A stretch of DNA of 64,000 nucleotides from Sphingobium sp. (GTDB lineage Bacteria; Pseudomonadota; Alphaproteobacteria; Sphingomonadales; Sphingomonadaceae): contig QFQF01000007.1 in assembly GCA_003248935.1 (NCBI GenBank), positions 91,749 through 155,748 on the forward strand. Direction: 5' to 3'. How positions within the stretch are numbered: the stretch's first letter is position 1; every line of letters begins with the position of its first letter. The notes under the pieces were generated by a model. The model was not told where the DNA came from, did no database searches, and saw only the letters and a list, made by a program, of their open reading frames with translations. Positions 1 through 8,693 of the stretch are shown piece by piece. Both the position numbers and the translations under genes were made by a program.

Positions 1-232
1 GCCTGCCGAAACCCTGAAGGTCGGGGAAACTGGGATGCGCGCCGACCTGAACGTCATGGGCCCGCGCGACGCGAAAGGTTTCGGCCATGATGTCGGGATC
101 ACCGGCATGGAAGCCGCAGGCGATATTCGCGGAGGACACGATGCCGAGCATCGCAGCATCGTCGCCGCACCGGTAGCTGCCGAACCCTTCGCCAAGGTCC
201 GCGTTGATATCGATCGAGATCATGCCCGCCAT
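1..232 (-). CDS. pxpA: 5-oxoprolinase subunit A (LamB/YcsF family), partial
   Basis: The minus strand reads MAGMISIDINADLGEGFG from position 232, followed by SSANIACGFHAGDP and GAHPSFPDLQGFGR. These are the conserved N-terminal signatures of the LamB/YcsF (PxpA) family, which works with PxpB and PxpC to hydrolyse 5-oxoproline to glutamate using ATP in the cytoplasm. The gene runs off the left edge, so only about the first 77 residues are present. ATG codons at 232 and 223 are both in frame and the choice is open. The antiporter gene on the same strand ends 46 bp upstream. Confidence 0.88.
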   Translation of the reverse strand, partial: MAGMISIDINADLGEGFGSYRCGDDAAMLGIVSSANIACGFHAGDPDIMAETFRVARAHDVQVGAHPSFPDLQGFGR

Positions 233-278
233 TCCCGAAAGCGTCCGGCAGGCAGCATAGGAAGCCGCCGCCGTCCTG

Positions 279-1862
279 TCATGCCTTGGCGGAGAGCGCG
301 CTCAGTTCCTCTAGGTCAAGGTCACGCTCCAGTTCCTTCAGCGTCTCCTCGTCAATGTCGCCGATGCGGTGCAGGCGCAACAGCTCGGCACGGCCCGCCG
401 CCACCGCCTTCAGCACCAGATCGAAATGGGCATGGAGGACATCGGAATACTGTTCCTCCTGCCGCGCATAGTCGACCGACAACACTGCGCGCCGCTGATA
501 ACGGTCGAGCAGGCGCGGGTGGATCAGCGTCCCGGCCTCGTCATAGGCGTGGTCTTCGACGATGCGGGCCTGAACCTGCGCCATCGCCGCTTCCGCCTCG
601 CTCATGGTCAGGCGCGGCCGGTCATCCTCGGGCTCGACGAGTTTCACCAGCCGGATCACCGCGCCGAGCGTCGTCCCCTGGATCAGCACGGTGCCGATGA
701 TCACGGCGAAGGCGGCGACCAGGATGAAATCGCGGCCGGGGAACCCCTCGGGCACGCTGAGCGCCACCGCCAGCGTCACCACGCCACGCATGCCCGCCCA
801 GCCGAGAACCGTCGCCGCCCGCGGACCGATCGGCGTATAGCGCTTCACGCCCGACAGCCGCACCAGACGCACCACCAGATCAGCGCCGAAGACCCAGACG
901 AAACGGGCGAACGTCAGGGCGAGGAGGATGGCAAGGACCGGCACGGCCATCTCGTCGATGACGACGCCGAAGCCCCCGACCCTGTCGATCACCCCGCGCA
1001 ACGAGGAACCGATCAGCAGGAAGACGAACGCCTCCATCAGGAAGATCATGACGGCCCAGAACGACTCACCGTTCATCCGTACCGTCGCCGACCAGATGAT
1101 GTGCTGATACCAGCCGCAGATGAGGCCGGTCGTAACCGTCGCGATGACCCCGGAGACATGCACGGTCTCCGCGAGCAGATAGGACGCCCAGGGTGCGAGC
1201 AGCGATGCGGCGATCATCAGATATTTGTCATCAAGCCGCCGGACGGTCAGCACCCAGGTCGTGCCGACGGCGATGCCGACGAGCCCGCCGCCCACGGCAA
1301 GAAGGAGGAAGCTTTCCAGCGCCTCCACCATGCTGAACGCGCCGGTCACACCCGCGGCGATGGCGAAGCGGAAAAGGACGAGGCCGCTGGCGTCGTTGAA
1401 CAGGCTTTCGCCCTCCAGCAGGATGGAAAGGCGCCGGGGCAGCCGGACACGCTGGAGCACGGCGCGCGCGGAAACGGCATCGGGCGGGGATACGATCGCG
1501 CCCAGCGCCGCGCAGGCCGCCCAGGGCAGAGACGGCACCAGCCAGTGCGCCACCGCCGCGACGACGGCGGTCGTGAACACGACGGCACCGACCGCCAGCG
1601 CCATGATGCCGATCATGTGCCGGCGCAGGTGACCAAGTGCGATGAACCAAGCGCCGTCCATCAGCAGCGGCGGCAGGAAGATCACCAGCACCAGTTCCGG
1701 ATCGAGCGAGATCACGGGCAGGCCGGGGAGGAAGGCGAAGAGCACGCCGCCCGCGAGCAACGCCACGGCGGGCGGCAAGCGCAACCTGTTCGCCGCATAA
1801 TGCAGCACGATGATCGCCAGCAACATGACGATCGTCAGTTCGAACAAAGCCAACGGATGCAT
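279..1862 (-). CDS. CPA1-family Na+/H+ antiporter
   Basis: This is a polytopic inner-membrane protein of 527 residues. The first ~400 residues are hydrophobic segments, with the CPA1 signature GESLFNDASGLVLF in the middle, and the rest is a charged cytoplasmic tail. Known family members exchange Na+ (or K+) for protons and serve pH and salt homeostasis. The start is placed at MHPLALFEL, because the 12 residues upstream are arginine-rich and unlike a membrane-protein N-terminus. It stands alone between the pxpA fragment and the fatty-acid block, and nothing suggests it belongs to either. Confidence 0.88.
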   Translation of the reverse strand: MHPLALFELTIVMLLAIIVLHYAANRLRLPPAVALLAGGVLFAFLPGLPVISLDPELVLVIFLPPLLMDGAWFIALGHLRRHMIGIMALAVGAVVFTTAVVAAVAHWLVPSLPWAACAALGAIVSPPDAVSARAVLQRVRLPRRLSILLEGESLFNDASGLVLFRFAIAAGVTGAFSMVEALESFLLLAVGGGLVGIAVGTTWVLTVRRLDDKYLMIAASLLAPWASYLLAETVHVSGVIATVTTGLICGWYQHIIWSATVRMNGESFWAVMIFLMEAFVFLLIGSSLRGVIDRVGGFGVVIDEMAVPVLAILLALTFARFVWVFGADLVVRLVRLSGVKRYTPIGPRAATVLGWAGMRGVVTLAVALSVPEGFPGRDFILVAAFAVIIGTVLIQGTTLGAVIRLVKLVEPEDDRPRLTMSEAEAAMAQVQARIVEDHAYDEAGTLIHPRLLDRYQRRAVLSVDYARQEEQYSDVLHAHFDLVLKAVAAGRAELLRLHRIGDIDEETLKELERDLDLEELSALSAKA

Positions 1863-1942
1863 GCGCCTACCCCTGAATGATCGTCCGACCCTAACCACTG
1901 CGGCGGCCGCGTCCAGATGTCATTGGGAGAAGGCGAGACGCG

Positions 1943-2242
1943 TTATTCCTTCGAGAGCATCTTGGCCGCGCTGGTTTTCACGAACTCCGCGATCTGGCCC
2001 GACATCATCTTCAGGAACATCGGCACGGAAACGTCACCACGCAGACGGTCGTCCTCGATCGCCAGCGTGACGGGGATGGTCTGCGCCATCGCGGTAATCA
2101 CCATATCGAGCGCATAGTCGGAAGGCCATTGCGCGCTCAGCGAGCCACCGCCAGGAATATGCTGCTCCAGCTTGGGGAGCCCCTGTTCGATCCGGCGCTT
2201 CGCCTCATCCTTGCCGAGGCTGTGGGGAATATCGATTTCCAT
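1943..2242 (-). CDS. Polyhydroxyalkanoic acid system (PHA_gran_rgn) family protein
   Basis: This is a 99-residue protein starting MEIDIPHSLGKDEAKRRIE and containing the spaced motif IPVTLAIEDDRLRGDVSVP. It matches my memory of the small PHA_gran_rgn family, whose members are linked to polyhydroxyalkanoate granules or regulation and whose biochemical role is poorly defined. It is the last gene of the minus-strand beta-oxidation run, 12 bp after the thioesterase, so it is probably co-transcribed. The location fits a link between acyl-CoA flux and storage polymer. Confidence 0.75.
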   Translation of the reverse strand: MEIDIPHSLGKDEAKRRIEQGLPKLEQHIPGGGSLSAQWPSDYALDMVITAMAQTIPVTLAIEDDRLRGDVSVPMFLKMMSGQIAEFVKTSAAKMLSKE

Positions 2243-2254
2243 GTCTGTCTCCGC

Positions 2255-2704
2255 TTACCCGCGCCCGGCCGAACGCGGCGAAACGATCAGGGTCGATGTC
2301 GCCGACGCATAGAGCCGATCGTCCGCGTCGACCAGCCTGCCCTCGGTAAAGGCCACACGCTTGCCGATCGACAGCAGCGAGCCGATCGCCCGCACCGGCC
2401 CGACATGCTCGTGCATCGCCGCATGATAGGCGATCTTGATCTCCAGGGTGATGCAGTTCATCGGCACGTCCGTCGCCGAACTGGCGGCAAGACCACAGGC
2501 CGAATCCAGCAGCGTCGCGGCGAACCCGCCATGGACGATGCCGATCGGATTGTAGACCGCCCGGCTCGGCGTCGCCGTGAACACAACATGCCCCCGGTCG
2601 ACCTCCGTCAGGTCGATGTCGAGCAGTTCCATCATCGGCGGACGCTTGCCCCGCGCGATCATCGCCCGAATCTCGTCCAGTCCCGTCACGATCCCGGCCG
2701 TCAT
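2255..2704 (-). CDS. PaaI-like hotdog-fold thioesterase
   Basis: A 149-residue hotdog protein. The segment GIVHGGFAATLLDSACGLAA carries the HGG signature of PaaI-type acyl-CoA thioesterases, and the central part gives the TLEIKIAYH strand typical of the fold. Such enzymes hydrolyse acyl-CoA or aryl-CoA thioesters in the cytoplasm. The gene lies 20 bp downstream of the acyl-CoA dehydrogenase on the same strand, so a role in relieving acyl-CoA build-up is inferred. The acyl specificity cannot be read from the sequence. Confidence 0.82.
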   Translation of the reverse strand: MTAGIVTGLDEIRAMIARGKRPPMMELLDIDLTEVDRGHVVFTATPSRAVYNPIGIVHGGFAATLLDSACGLAASSATDVPMNCITLEIKIAYHAAMHEHVGPVRAIGSLLSIGKRVAFTEGRLVDADDRLYASATSTLIVSPRSAGRG

Positions 2705-2724
2705 CGCCTCGTCCTCCCGCGCGT

Positions 2725-4515
2725 TCAGAACGCCGCCTCGTCGAGCGCCATCATCGACTTCTTGCCCGCCTTGATCGCCAAGAAGCAGGCCGTCGCCTGC
2801 GGCAGGATACGTTCGAAGAAGAAGGTCGCGGTCTTGATCTTCGCATCATAAAACGCCTTGTCCTCGGTGCCGAAGAACATCTGGAGCCCGGCGATCTTCG
2901 TCGCCCGCGCGAAGCAGTAACCCATGGCGACCAGCCCGAGCAGCCGCAGATAGTCCGCCGATGCCGCCCCCGCCTCTTCCGGATCCTTCAGCGCCCGCTG
3001 GGCGATAGTCGCAGTCGACAGCTGAAGCGCGCCGAACGCCTTCGCCAGCGCCTCGATCATCGGCTTCATCGGCCCGTCGACATTGTTCTCCTCGATGAAG
3101 TTCGACACCGGATGGAAGAAGCTGCGCAGGTAGCGGCCCATGTGTGCGCCAAGCTTGCGCCCGACGAGGTCGAGCGACTGGACGCCGTTCGTGCCTTCAT
3201 AGATCATCGTGATCCGCGCATCGCGGGCATATTGCTCGACACCGCTCTCGCGGATGTAGCCGTGACCACCGTAGCACTGGACCGCGAGCTGGGCGCTTTC
3301 ATGGCCAAGGTCGGTGAACAGCGCCTTCACGACGGGCGTCATCAACGCGACGAAGTCCTCCGCCCGCTGGCGCATCTCCGGATCGGTGGAGTGTTTCTCC
3401 GCATCGAGCGCGCGCGAGACCCAGGCGGAAAGCGCCCGGCACCCCTCATTGTACGCACGCATCGTCATCAGCATCCGGCGCACGTCGGGATGGACGATGA
3501 TCGGGTCGGCGGCCAGGTCGGGGCGCTTCGGCCCGGACAGGGCACGGCCCTGAATGCGATCCTTCGCATACCACACCGCCGCCTGATAGGCGGCTTCGCC
3601 GACGCCCAGGCCCTGAATGCCGACCGACACGCGTTCCGTGTTCATCATCGTGAACATCGCGGCCATGCCCTTGTTCGGTTCGCCGACCAGCCAGCCGACC
3701 GAATCCTCGAAGTTCATCTGGCAGGTGGCCGATGCCTTAAGGCCCATCTTGTGCTCGATGTTCGCGCACTGGACGCCGTTCGACGGCCCCGGCGCGCCGT
3801 CATCCTTCGGCAGATATTTGGGGACGAGGAACAGGCTGATGCCCTTCACCCCCTTGGGCGCGTCCGGCAGGCGGGCGAGGACGAGGTGGATGATGTTGTC
3901 GGTCAGGTCATGCTCGCCCGCCGAAATGAAGATCTTCGATCCAGTGACCTTGTAGCTGCCGTCGTCCTGCGGCACGGCTTTCGTACGCAGCAGGCCAAGG
4001 TCGGTGCCGCAGTGCGCTTCGGTCAGGCACATCGTGCCCGACCATTCGCCGCTCACCATCCTGGGCAGATAGGCCTGCTTCAGCGCGTCGCTCGCATGTC
4101 CCTCGATCGCGGTGGTCGCGCCGTGGGTCAGGCCCGGGTAGAGACCGAAGGAGAGATTGGCCGCGCAGATCATCTCCTCGACCAGCTTGTTCACCGCCTC
4201 CGGCAGGCCCTGCCCGCCCCATTCGGGATCGGAAGCGAGCGACGTCCAGCCGCCCTCGGCAAACTGCTTGTAGGCTTCCGGAAAACCCTTGGGCGTGCGG
4301 ACGACGCCATTCTCGATATGGCAGCCCTCCTCGTCGCCCGAGCGGTTGATCGGCAGCAGTACGTCGCGGCAGAAGCGCGCCGCCTCCTCCAGCACCGCGC
4401 CGGTCAGGTCCGGCGTGAACTCCGCCAGTGCGGGAATATCGCCGAAACCGTCGTCGACGAACAGTTCGTCGAGCACGAAGCGCATGTCGCGCAGGGGGGC
4501 ATCATAGACTTGCAT
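2725..4515 (-). CDS. Acyl-CoA dehydrogenase, FadE-like (~600 aa class)
   Basis: A 596-residue flavoprotein of the long acyl-CoA dehydrogenase class. It begins with the short N-terminal extension seen in this class (DAPLRDMRFVLDELF), then the FAD/acyl-CoA dehydrogenase core with MCLTEAHCGTDLGLL and YEGTNGVQSLDLVGRKL near the active site. It should catalyse the first oxidation of fatty acyl-CoA to trans-2-enoyl-CoA, passing electrons to ETF. Together with the fusion enzyme and thiolase upstream it forms a set resembling the Bacillus fadN-fadA-fadE genes. Confidence 0.92.
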   Translation of the reverse strand: MQVYDAPLRDMRFVLDELFVDDGFGDIPALAEFTPDLTGAVLEEAARFCRDVLLPINRSGDEEGCHIENGVVRTPKGFPEAYKQFAEGGWTSLASDPEWGGQGLPEAVNKLVEEMICAANLSFGLYPGLTHGATTAIEGHASDALKQAYLPRMVSGEWSGTMCLTEAHCGTDLGLLRTKAVPQDDGSYKVTGSKIFISAGEHDLTDNIIHLVLARLPDAPKGVKGISLFLVPKYLPKDDGAPGPSNGVQCANIEHKMGLKASATCQMNFEDSVGWLVGEPNKGMAAMFTMMNTERVSVGIQGLGVGEAAYQAAVWYAKDRIQGRALSGPKRPDLAADPIIVHPDVRRMLMTMRAYNEGCRALSAWVSRALDAEKHSTDPEMRQRAEDFVALMTPVVKALFTDLGHESAQLAVQCYGGHGYIRESGVEQYARDARITMIYEGTNGVQSLDLVGRKLGAHMGRYLRSFFHPVSNFIEENNVDGPMKPMIEALAKAFGALQLSTATIAQRALKDPEEAGAASADYLRLLGLVAMGYCFARATKIAGLQMFFGTEDKAFYDAKIKTATFFFERILPQATACFLAIKAGKKSMMALDEAAF

Positions 4516-4568
4516 CGGTCATCTCTCCAGGAACGCGGCGGCGACGGCGCGCCACCCGTCCATTTGCA

Positions 4569-6896
4569 TCAGTTGCGCAGCGGCTTGCCGGTTTCGAGCA
4601 TGTGCTCGACGCGGGCCTGACTGCGGGGATCGCGGACCAGCGCCATGAACGCCTTGCGTTCCAGCGCCAGCATATCCTCCTCGCTCAACGTATCGATCAG
4701 GTCGGCCTCTCCCCCGGTCAGCACGTCGGCGAGCTTGCCCGACACGACCACGTCATAGTCGGTGGCAAGGCCGCGCGCATGAAAGCCCTCCACGGCAAGG
4801 TTGAGCGCCGTGCGTCCGCCGGCGCCGGGCAGGCGGAATTCGGGCGGCGCGGGCGGCGCATAGCCGTCGGCAAGGCTCAGCGCCTTCGCCTTCGCGTCAG
4901 CCAGCAGACGATCACGGTTCATGCTGATCGCGTCGGTCGGACGGAGGAAGCCATATTCCTTCGCCTCCGCCGCCGACTTCGCGACGGTCGCGGTCGAGAC
5001 GATCTCGAACACCTTGGCGACGGCGGGCATCGGTCCCTTGGGCATTGCGGGATTCCTGCGCCAGCGGTCGATCATCTCGCCGCAACCGCCCCAGCCGGGG
5101 ATCAGGCCGACACCGCATTCGACGAGGCCGATATAGCTTTCGGCATGCGCCTGCACCGCATCGCTGTTGAGCAGGATTTCACAACCACCGCCCAGTGCCA
5201 GACCGGCCGGAGCGCTCACCACCGGGAATGGCGCGTATTTCAGGGCCTTGTATGCCTGCTGCCCACCCGCGACGAGCTTCTCGACCTCGCTCCATGCCGC
5301 GATGTTGAGAGCGAACATGGCAAGGCCCAGATTAGCCCCGGCGGAAAAGTTGCTGCCCTCGTTATAGACGACCAGTGCCTTGTACTTTTCCTGCACCAGC
5401 GGGATCGCCTTGCCGATCAGGGCCATGACATCGCCGTCGAGCGCATTCATCTTACCGGTGAATTCCAGCGCGACCACGCCGTCGCCAATGTCCCAGAGCG
5501 CGGCCGAACCGTTCCTGATGATCGGCTGGGCCGACAGCTTGATGTCCTCCAGCAGCAGCACGCCGTCGGGACGAACGACATCATGATAGTCGCCGTCGAG
5601 ACCCAGATATTGCCGCTTGCCGTCCGCCACGCGGTAGAAGCTGCGTTCCCCGGCGAGGGTGAGCAGTGCGGGCACAGGACGCCCCTCCGCCGCGAGACGC
5701 CCGGCCAGCTTTGCCGCGCCGATCTTGTCGATCAGCTCGAACGGACCGAATTTCCAGTTGTAGCCGAGCTTCATCGCGGCATCGACGCCAACGATGTCGT
5801 CCGCGATCTCCGGAACAAGGCTCGCCGCATAGGAGAGCGTCGCACCGAGGATGGCCCAGGCATAGGTACCGGCATTGCCCGGCAGGGCAACGAGCGCGGA
5901 CAGGTCTCCCTTTCCGGCATCCCCCGGCACGGCCGGCGCGGCGATCACCGGACGATAGTCGCCGGTCGCGAGATCGATCGCTTCCTTGCGCTTCCCGGCT
6001 TCCCGGTTGATGCGGTAGAAGCCGCCCTTGCCCTTGCGTCCGGTATAGCCGTCGGCGATCATCTTCTCGATCAACGGCGCGGTGCGCGCGATCGCCTGAT
6101 AGGCATCGTCAGCCGGCAGCGTCGATGTCAGGCTCTTCTGCAGATAGGGCATCAGGTCGATGCCGACGAGGTCGACAAGACCGAAGATGCCGGTCTTCGG
6201 CACGCCCATCGGCCTGCCGGCGATGGCATCCGCCTCCTCGACTGTCAGCCCCAGATCGAACGCCGCGTTCAGCGCCGCCTGGATCCAGAAGGTTCCGATG
6301 CGGTTGGCGATGAAACCGGGCGTGTCCTTCGCCCGCACGACGCTCTTGCCGAGCGTGCGATCGGCGAAGTCGGCGATGCGCGCGACCAGCGCCGTATCGC
6401 TCTGCCGCCCGGAGACGATCTCCAGCAGCCGCATGTAACGCGGCGGGTTGAAGAAGTGGGTGATGAGGAAGTGGCTGCGAAAGCCCTCCGACCGTCCCTC
6501 GATCAGCTTCTCCAGCGGAATGGTCGAGGTGTTCGACGACACCGCCGCATCCGGATGCCGATGCGCCTCGATCTTCTCATAGAGCTGCTGCTTGAGGTCG
6601 AGCCGCTCGACGATCGCCTCGACGATCCAGTCGCAATCCGCGATTTTGGCGAGATCATCCTCGATATTGCCGGTCTCGACCAGCTTCGCCGCTGCCTTCG
6701 ACATGAACGGAGCAGGGTCGGTCTTCAGCATCTTGGCGACCGCACCCGCCGCGACGGCGTTACGGTCGGCGGGGTCGCGGACGATGTCGAGCAGCAGAAC
6801 GGGAACCCCGGCATTGGCGACCTGCGCCGCGATGCCCGCGCCCATCGTGCCCGCGCCGATGACGCAGACCTTTTTCACACCTGTGGCCGTGCTCAT
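4569..6896 (-). CDS. 3-hydroxyacyl-CoA dehydrogenase / enoyl-CoA hydratase fusion, FadN type
   Basis: A bifunctional 775-residue beta-oxidation enzyme. The N-terminus has the NAD-binding motif VCVIGAGTMGAGIAAQ. Residues to ~400 form the 3-hydroxyacyl-CoA dehydrogenase N and C domains (SNTSTIPLEKL, HFFNPPRYMRLLE). The C-terminal half is an enoyl-CoA hydratase domain (ALGGGCEILLNSD, ECGVGLIPGWGG). The order is the reverse of E. coli FadB and matches Bacillus FadN. The start MSTATGVKK overlaps the thiolase stop codon as ATGA, so translation is likely coupled. Confidence 0.93.
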   Translation of the reverse strand: MSTATGVKKVCVIGAGTMGAGIAAQVANAGVPVLLLDIVRDPADRNAVAAGAVAKMLKTDPAPFMSKAAAKLVETGNIEDDLAKIADCDWIVEAIVERLDLKQQLYEKIEAHRHPDAAVSSNTSTIPLEKLIEGRSEGFRSHFLITHFFNPPRYMRLLEIVSGRQSDTALVARIADFADRTLGKSVVRAKDTPGFIANRIGTFWIQAALNAAFDLGLTVEEADAIAGRPMGVPKTGIFGLVDLVGIDLMPYLQKSLTSTLPADDAYQAIARTAPLIEKMIADGYTGRKGKGGFYRINREAGKRKEAIDLATGDYRPVIAAPAVPGDAGKGDLSALVALPGNAGTYAWAILGATLSYAASLVPEIADDIVGVDAAMKLGYNWKFGPFELIDKIGAAKLAGRLAAEGRPVPALLTLAGERSFYRVADGKRQYLGLDGDYHDVVRPDGVLLLEDIKLSAQPIIRNGSAALWDIGDGVVALEFTGKMNALDGDVMALIGKAIPLVQEKYKALVVYNEGSNFSAGANLGLAMFALNIAAWSEVEKLVAGGQQAYKALKYAPFPVVSAPAGLALGGGCEILLNSDAVQAHAESYIGLVECGVGLIPGWGGCGEMIDRWRRNPAMPKGPMPAVAKVFEIVSTATVAKSAAEAKEYGFLRPTDAISMNRDRLLADAKAKALSLADGYAPPAPPEFRLPGAGGRTALNLAVEGFHARGLATDYDVVVSGKLADVLTGGEADLIDTLSEEDMLALERKAFMALVRDPRSQARVEHMLETGKPLRN

Positions 6897-8029
6897 TCCG
6901 CAGCCTCCAGGATGGTGGCGATGCCCTGCCCGCCGCCGATGCACTGGGTGGCGAGCGCATATTTACCGCCCTCGCGCTTCAGCAACGCCGCCGCCTTGCC
7001 GACGATGCGCGCGCCGGTGGCACCCAGCGGGTGGCCGATCGCGATGGCGCCGCCGTCCAGGTTCACCTTCGCCTGATCCAGGCCGAGATCACCGATGCAG
7101 GCGAGCGACTGGCTGGCGAACGCCTCGTTGAGTTCGACAATGTCGATCTGGTCCACGGTAAGCCCGGCGCGCTTGAGCGCCTTGCGCGTCGCCTCGACCG
7201 GGCCAATGCCCATGATCTCCGGCTGGCAACCGGAGACCGCCACCGACTTGATGCGGGCAAGGATCGGCAGGCCGTTGGCGCGGGCGTAATCCTCGCTGGT
7301 CACCAGCACCGCGCTGGCTCCGTCGGTCAGCGGCGAGGAGGTGCCGGCCGTCACCGTACCGTCCTGACTGAACGCGGGCTTGAGCCCGGCGAGCGCTTCA
7401 GCCGTCGTCCCCGGGCGCGGCGTGCCGTCCGTGTCGACGACCCCCGCTTTGGTCGGGATCGGCACGATTTCGGCCTCCAGCTTGCCCGCGGAGATCGCAG
7501 CGGCGGCCTTGTCCTGGCTCGCGACGGCAAACGCCTCCTGCTGCGCGCGGCTGATCTGGTACTTGGTCGCGACATTCTCCGCCGTGTCGCCCATGCCCAT
7601 ATAGGCGGCGCTCTTCTTTGCGAGTTCAGCGTTCGGCAGCGGGTTGAAGCCCATCATCGGCACCCGGCTCATCGATTCGATACCGGCGCAGACGAACACC
7701 TCACCAGCGCCAAGCTGAATCTGGCCAGCGGCGATGTGGACCGCGCTCATCGACGATCCGCAAAAGCGGTTGACGGTCATCCCCCCGACCGAGAGCGGCA
7801 GGTCAGCGAGCAGGCCGACAAGGCGCGCGACGTTGAAGCCCTGCTCCCCTTCCGGGAACGCGCAGCCCATGACGATATCCTCGATATCCTCCGGCTTCAC
7901 GCCGGTGCGCTCGATCAGGCCCCGCACCACATGCGCCGCCAGATCGTCCGGCCGGACGCGCGCAAGCGCGCCCTTGCCAGCCAGATGGAAGGGGGAACGG
8001 GCATAGCCCGCGATAACCACATTACGCAT
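6893..8029 (-). CDS. fadA: Acetyl-CoA acyltransferase (3-ketoacyl-CoA thiolase)
   Basis: A 378-residue thiolase. The nucleophilic Cys90 lies in VNRFCGSSMSAVH, the catalytic His in GGAIAIGHPLGATGAR, and the second Cys in CIGGGQG, all as expected for a degradative thiolase. It performs the last step of the beta-oxidation cycle, cleaving 3-ketoacyl-CoA with CoA. It is the first gene of the minus-strand fatty-acid run, so the shared promoter should lie in the 8030-8221 intergenic region. Confidence 0.93.
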   Translation of the reverse strand: MRNVVIAGYARSPFHLAGKGALARVRPDDLAAHVVRGLIERTGVKPEDIEDIVMGCAFPEGEQGFNVARLVGLLADLPLSVGGMTVNRFCGSSMSAVHIAAGQIQLGAGEVFVCAGIESMSRVPMMGFNPLPNAELAKKSAAYMGMGDTAENVATKYQISRAQQEAFAVASQDKAAAAISAGKLEAEIVPIPTKAGVVDTDGTPRPGTTAEALAGLKPAFSQDGTVTAGTSSPLTDGASAVLVTSEDYARANGLPILARIKSVAVSGCQPEIMGIGPVEATRKALKRAGLTVDQIDIVELNEAFASQSLACIGDLGLDQAKVNLDGGAIAIGHPLGATGARIVGKAAALLKREGGKYALATQCIGGGQGIATILEAAE

Positions 8030-8057
8030 GAACAGGCCTCTCCACAGGATTCGGAAT

Positions 8058-8069
8058 CGCGATATCGCG
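8058..8069. promoter_or_regulatory. 12-bp perfect palindrome in the fatty-acid intergenic region
   Basis: CGCGATATCGCG is a perfect 12-bp palindrome, 28 bp upstream of the thiolase start and in the divergent intergenic space shared with the DUF2147 gene. It could be an operator for the minus-strand beta-oxidation genes. GC-rich genomes contain such palindromes by chance, so the call is weak. The rest of the interval (8030-8221) holds a TTGACG hexamer on the minus strand near 8105 but no clear partner -10. Confidence 0.3.
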
Positions 8070-8221
8070 TCACTTCCCTATTGGTGCAAGAATTACCCTA
8101 TACGTCAATCAAATTTTGCGGCAGAACGTGATTCGCGTTGTCCGGGGACATTTCCGGCACCGTCAAACTGACAAGCCGGGAACCGGTGCAAAGTTCCGTT
8201 GTTCGAAGGAGTGGAGAGGAA

Positions 8222-8626
8222 ATGATGTACCTTCTGGCGGCACTCGCCGCGAGCGCGACGGCCCAGCCCGACCTTGCCGTCGGACGCTGGCAGACCGAGA
8301 CCCGGCATGGCGTGGTCGAGATCACCCGCTGCGGCCAGTCCATCTGCGGCAAGCTCATCGATTCCGACGGCCTGCGCGCCAACCCTCAATTGCGGGACGC
8401 AAAGAACAAGGACGCCAAGCTGCGCGGCCGGGAGTTGAAGGGCCTGCAGATCCTTCAGGGCTTCGCATGGAAGTCCGGCGCCTGGGGCGGCGGCACCATC
8501 TACAATGCCGAAGACGGCGGCACCTATAATGCGACGGTGACGGTCGCCGAGCCGAACACGCTGAAACTCAAGGGCTGCATCATGTGGCCGCTGTGCAAGA
8601 CGCAGACCTGGACCCGCATCCAGTAG
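8222..8626 (+). CDS. DUF2147 domain protein, exported
   Basis: A 134-residue protein with a short hydrophobic leader (MMYLLAALAASATAQP) followed by GRWQTETRHGVVEI and ITRCGQSICGKLID, the opening of the DUF2147 family. Families like this are small periplasmic beta-rich proteins of unknown function. Four Cys residues (two near the start, two in GCIMWPLCK) could form disulfides. The start is the first ATG of ATGATG, 2 bp after GGAGAGG; the second ATG is equally possible. It is divergent from the thiolase run and 67 bp upstream of the acyl-CoA ligase. Confidence 0.75.
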   Translation: MMYLLAALAASATAQPDLAVGRWQTETRHGVVEITRCGQSICGKLIDSDGLRANPQLRDAKNKDAKLRGRELKGLQILQGFAWKSGAWGGGTIYNAEDGGTYNATVTVAEPNTLKLKGCIMWPLCKTQTWTRIQ

Positions 8627-8693
8627 ACCGCAACCAAGACGACGGAATATCCGGGGCGCAAGTCCGGCCTGGCAGAAAGATCGGGAGAAGAAG

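Noticed and set aside
4428..7076. Long plus-strand open frame (882 codons) opposite the fusion enzyme and acyl-CoA dehydrogenase genes.
   Set aside because: It is the complement of strongly conserved genes, is Arg/His/Gly-rich without motifs, and is a by-product of high GC content.
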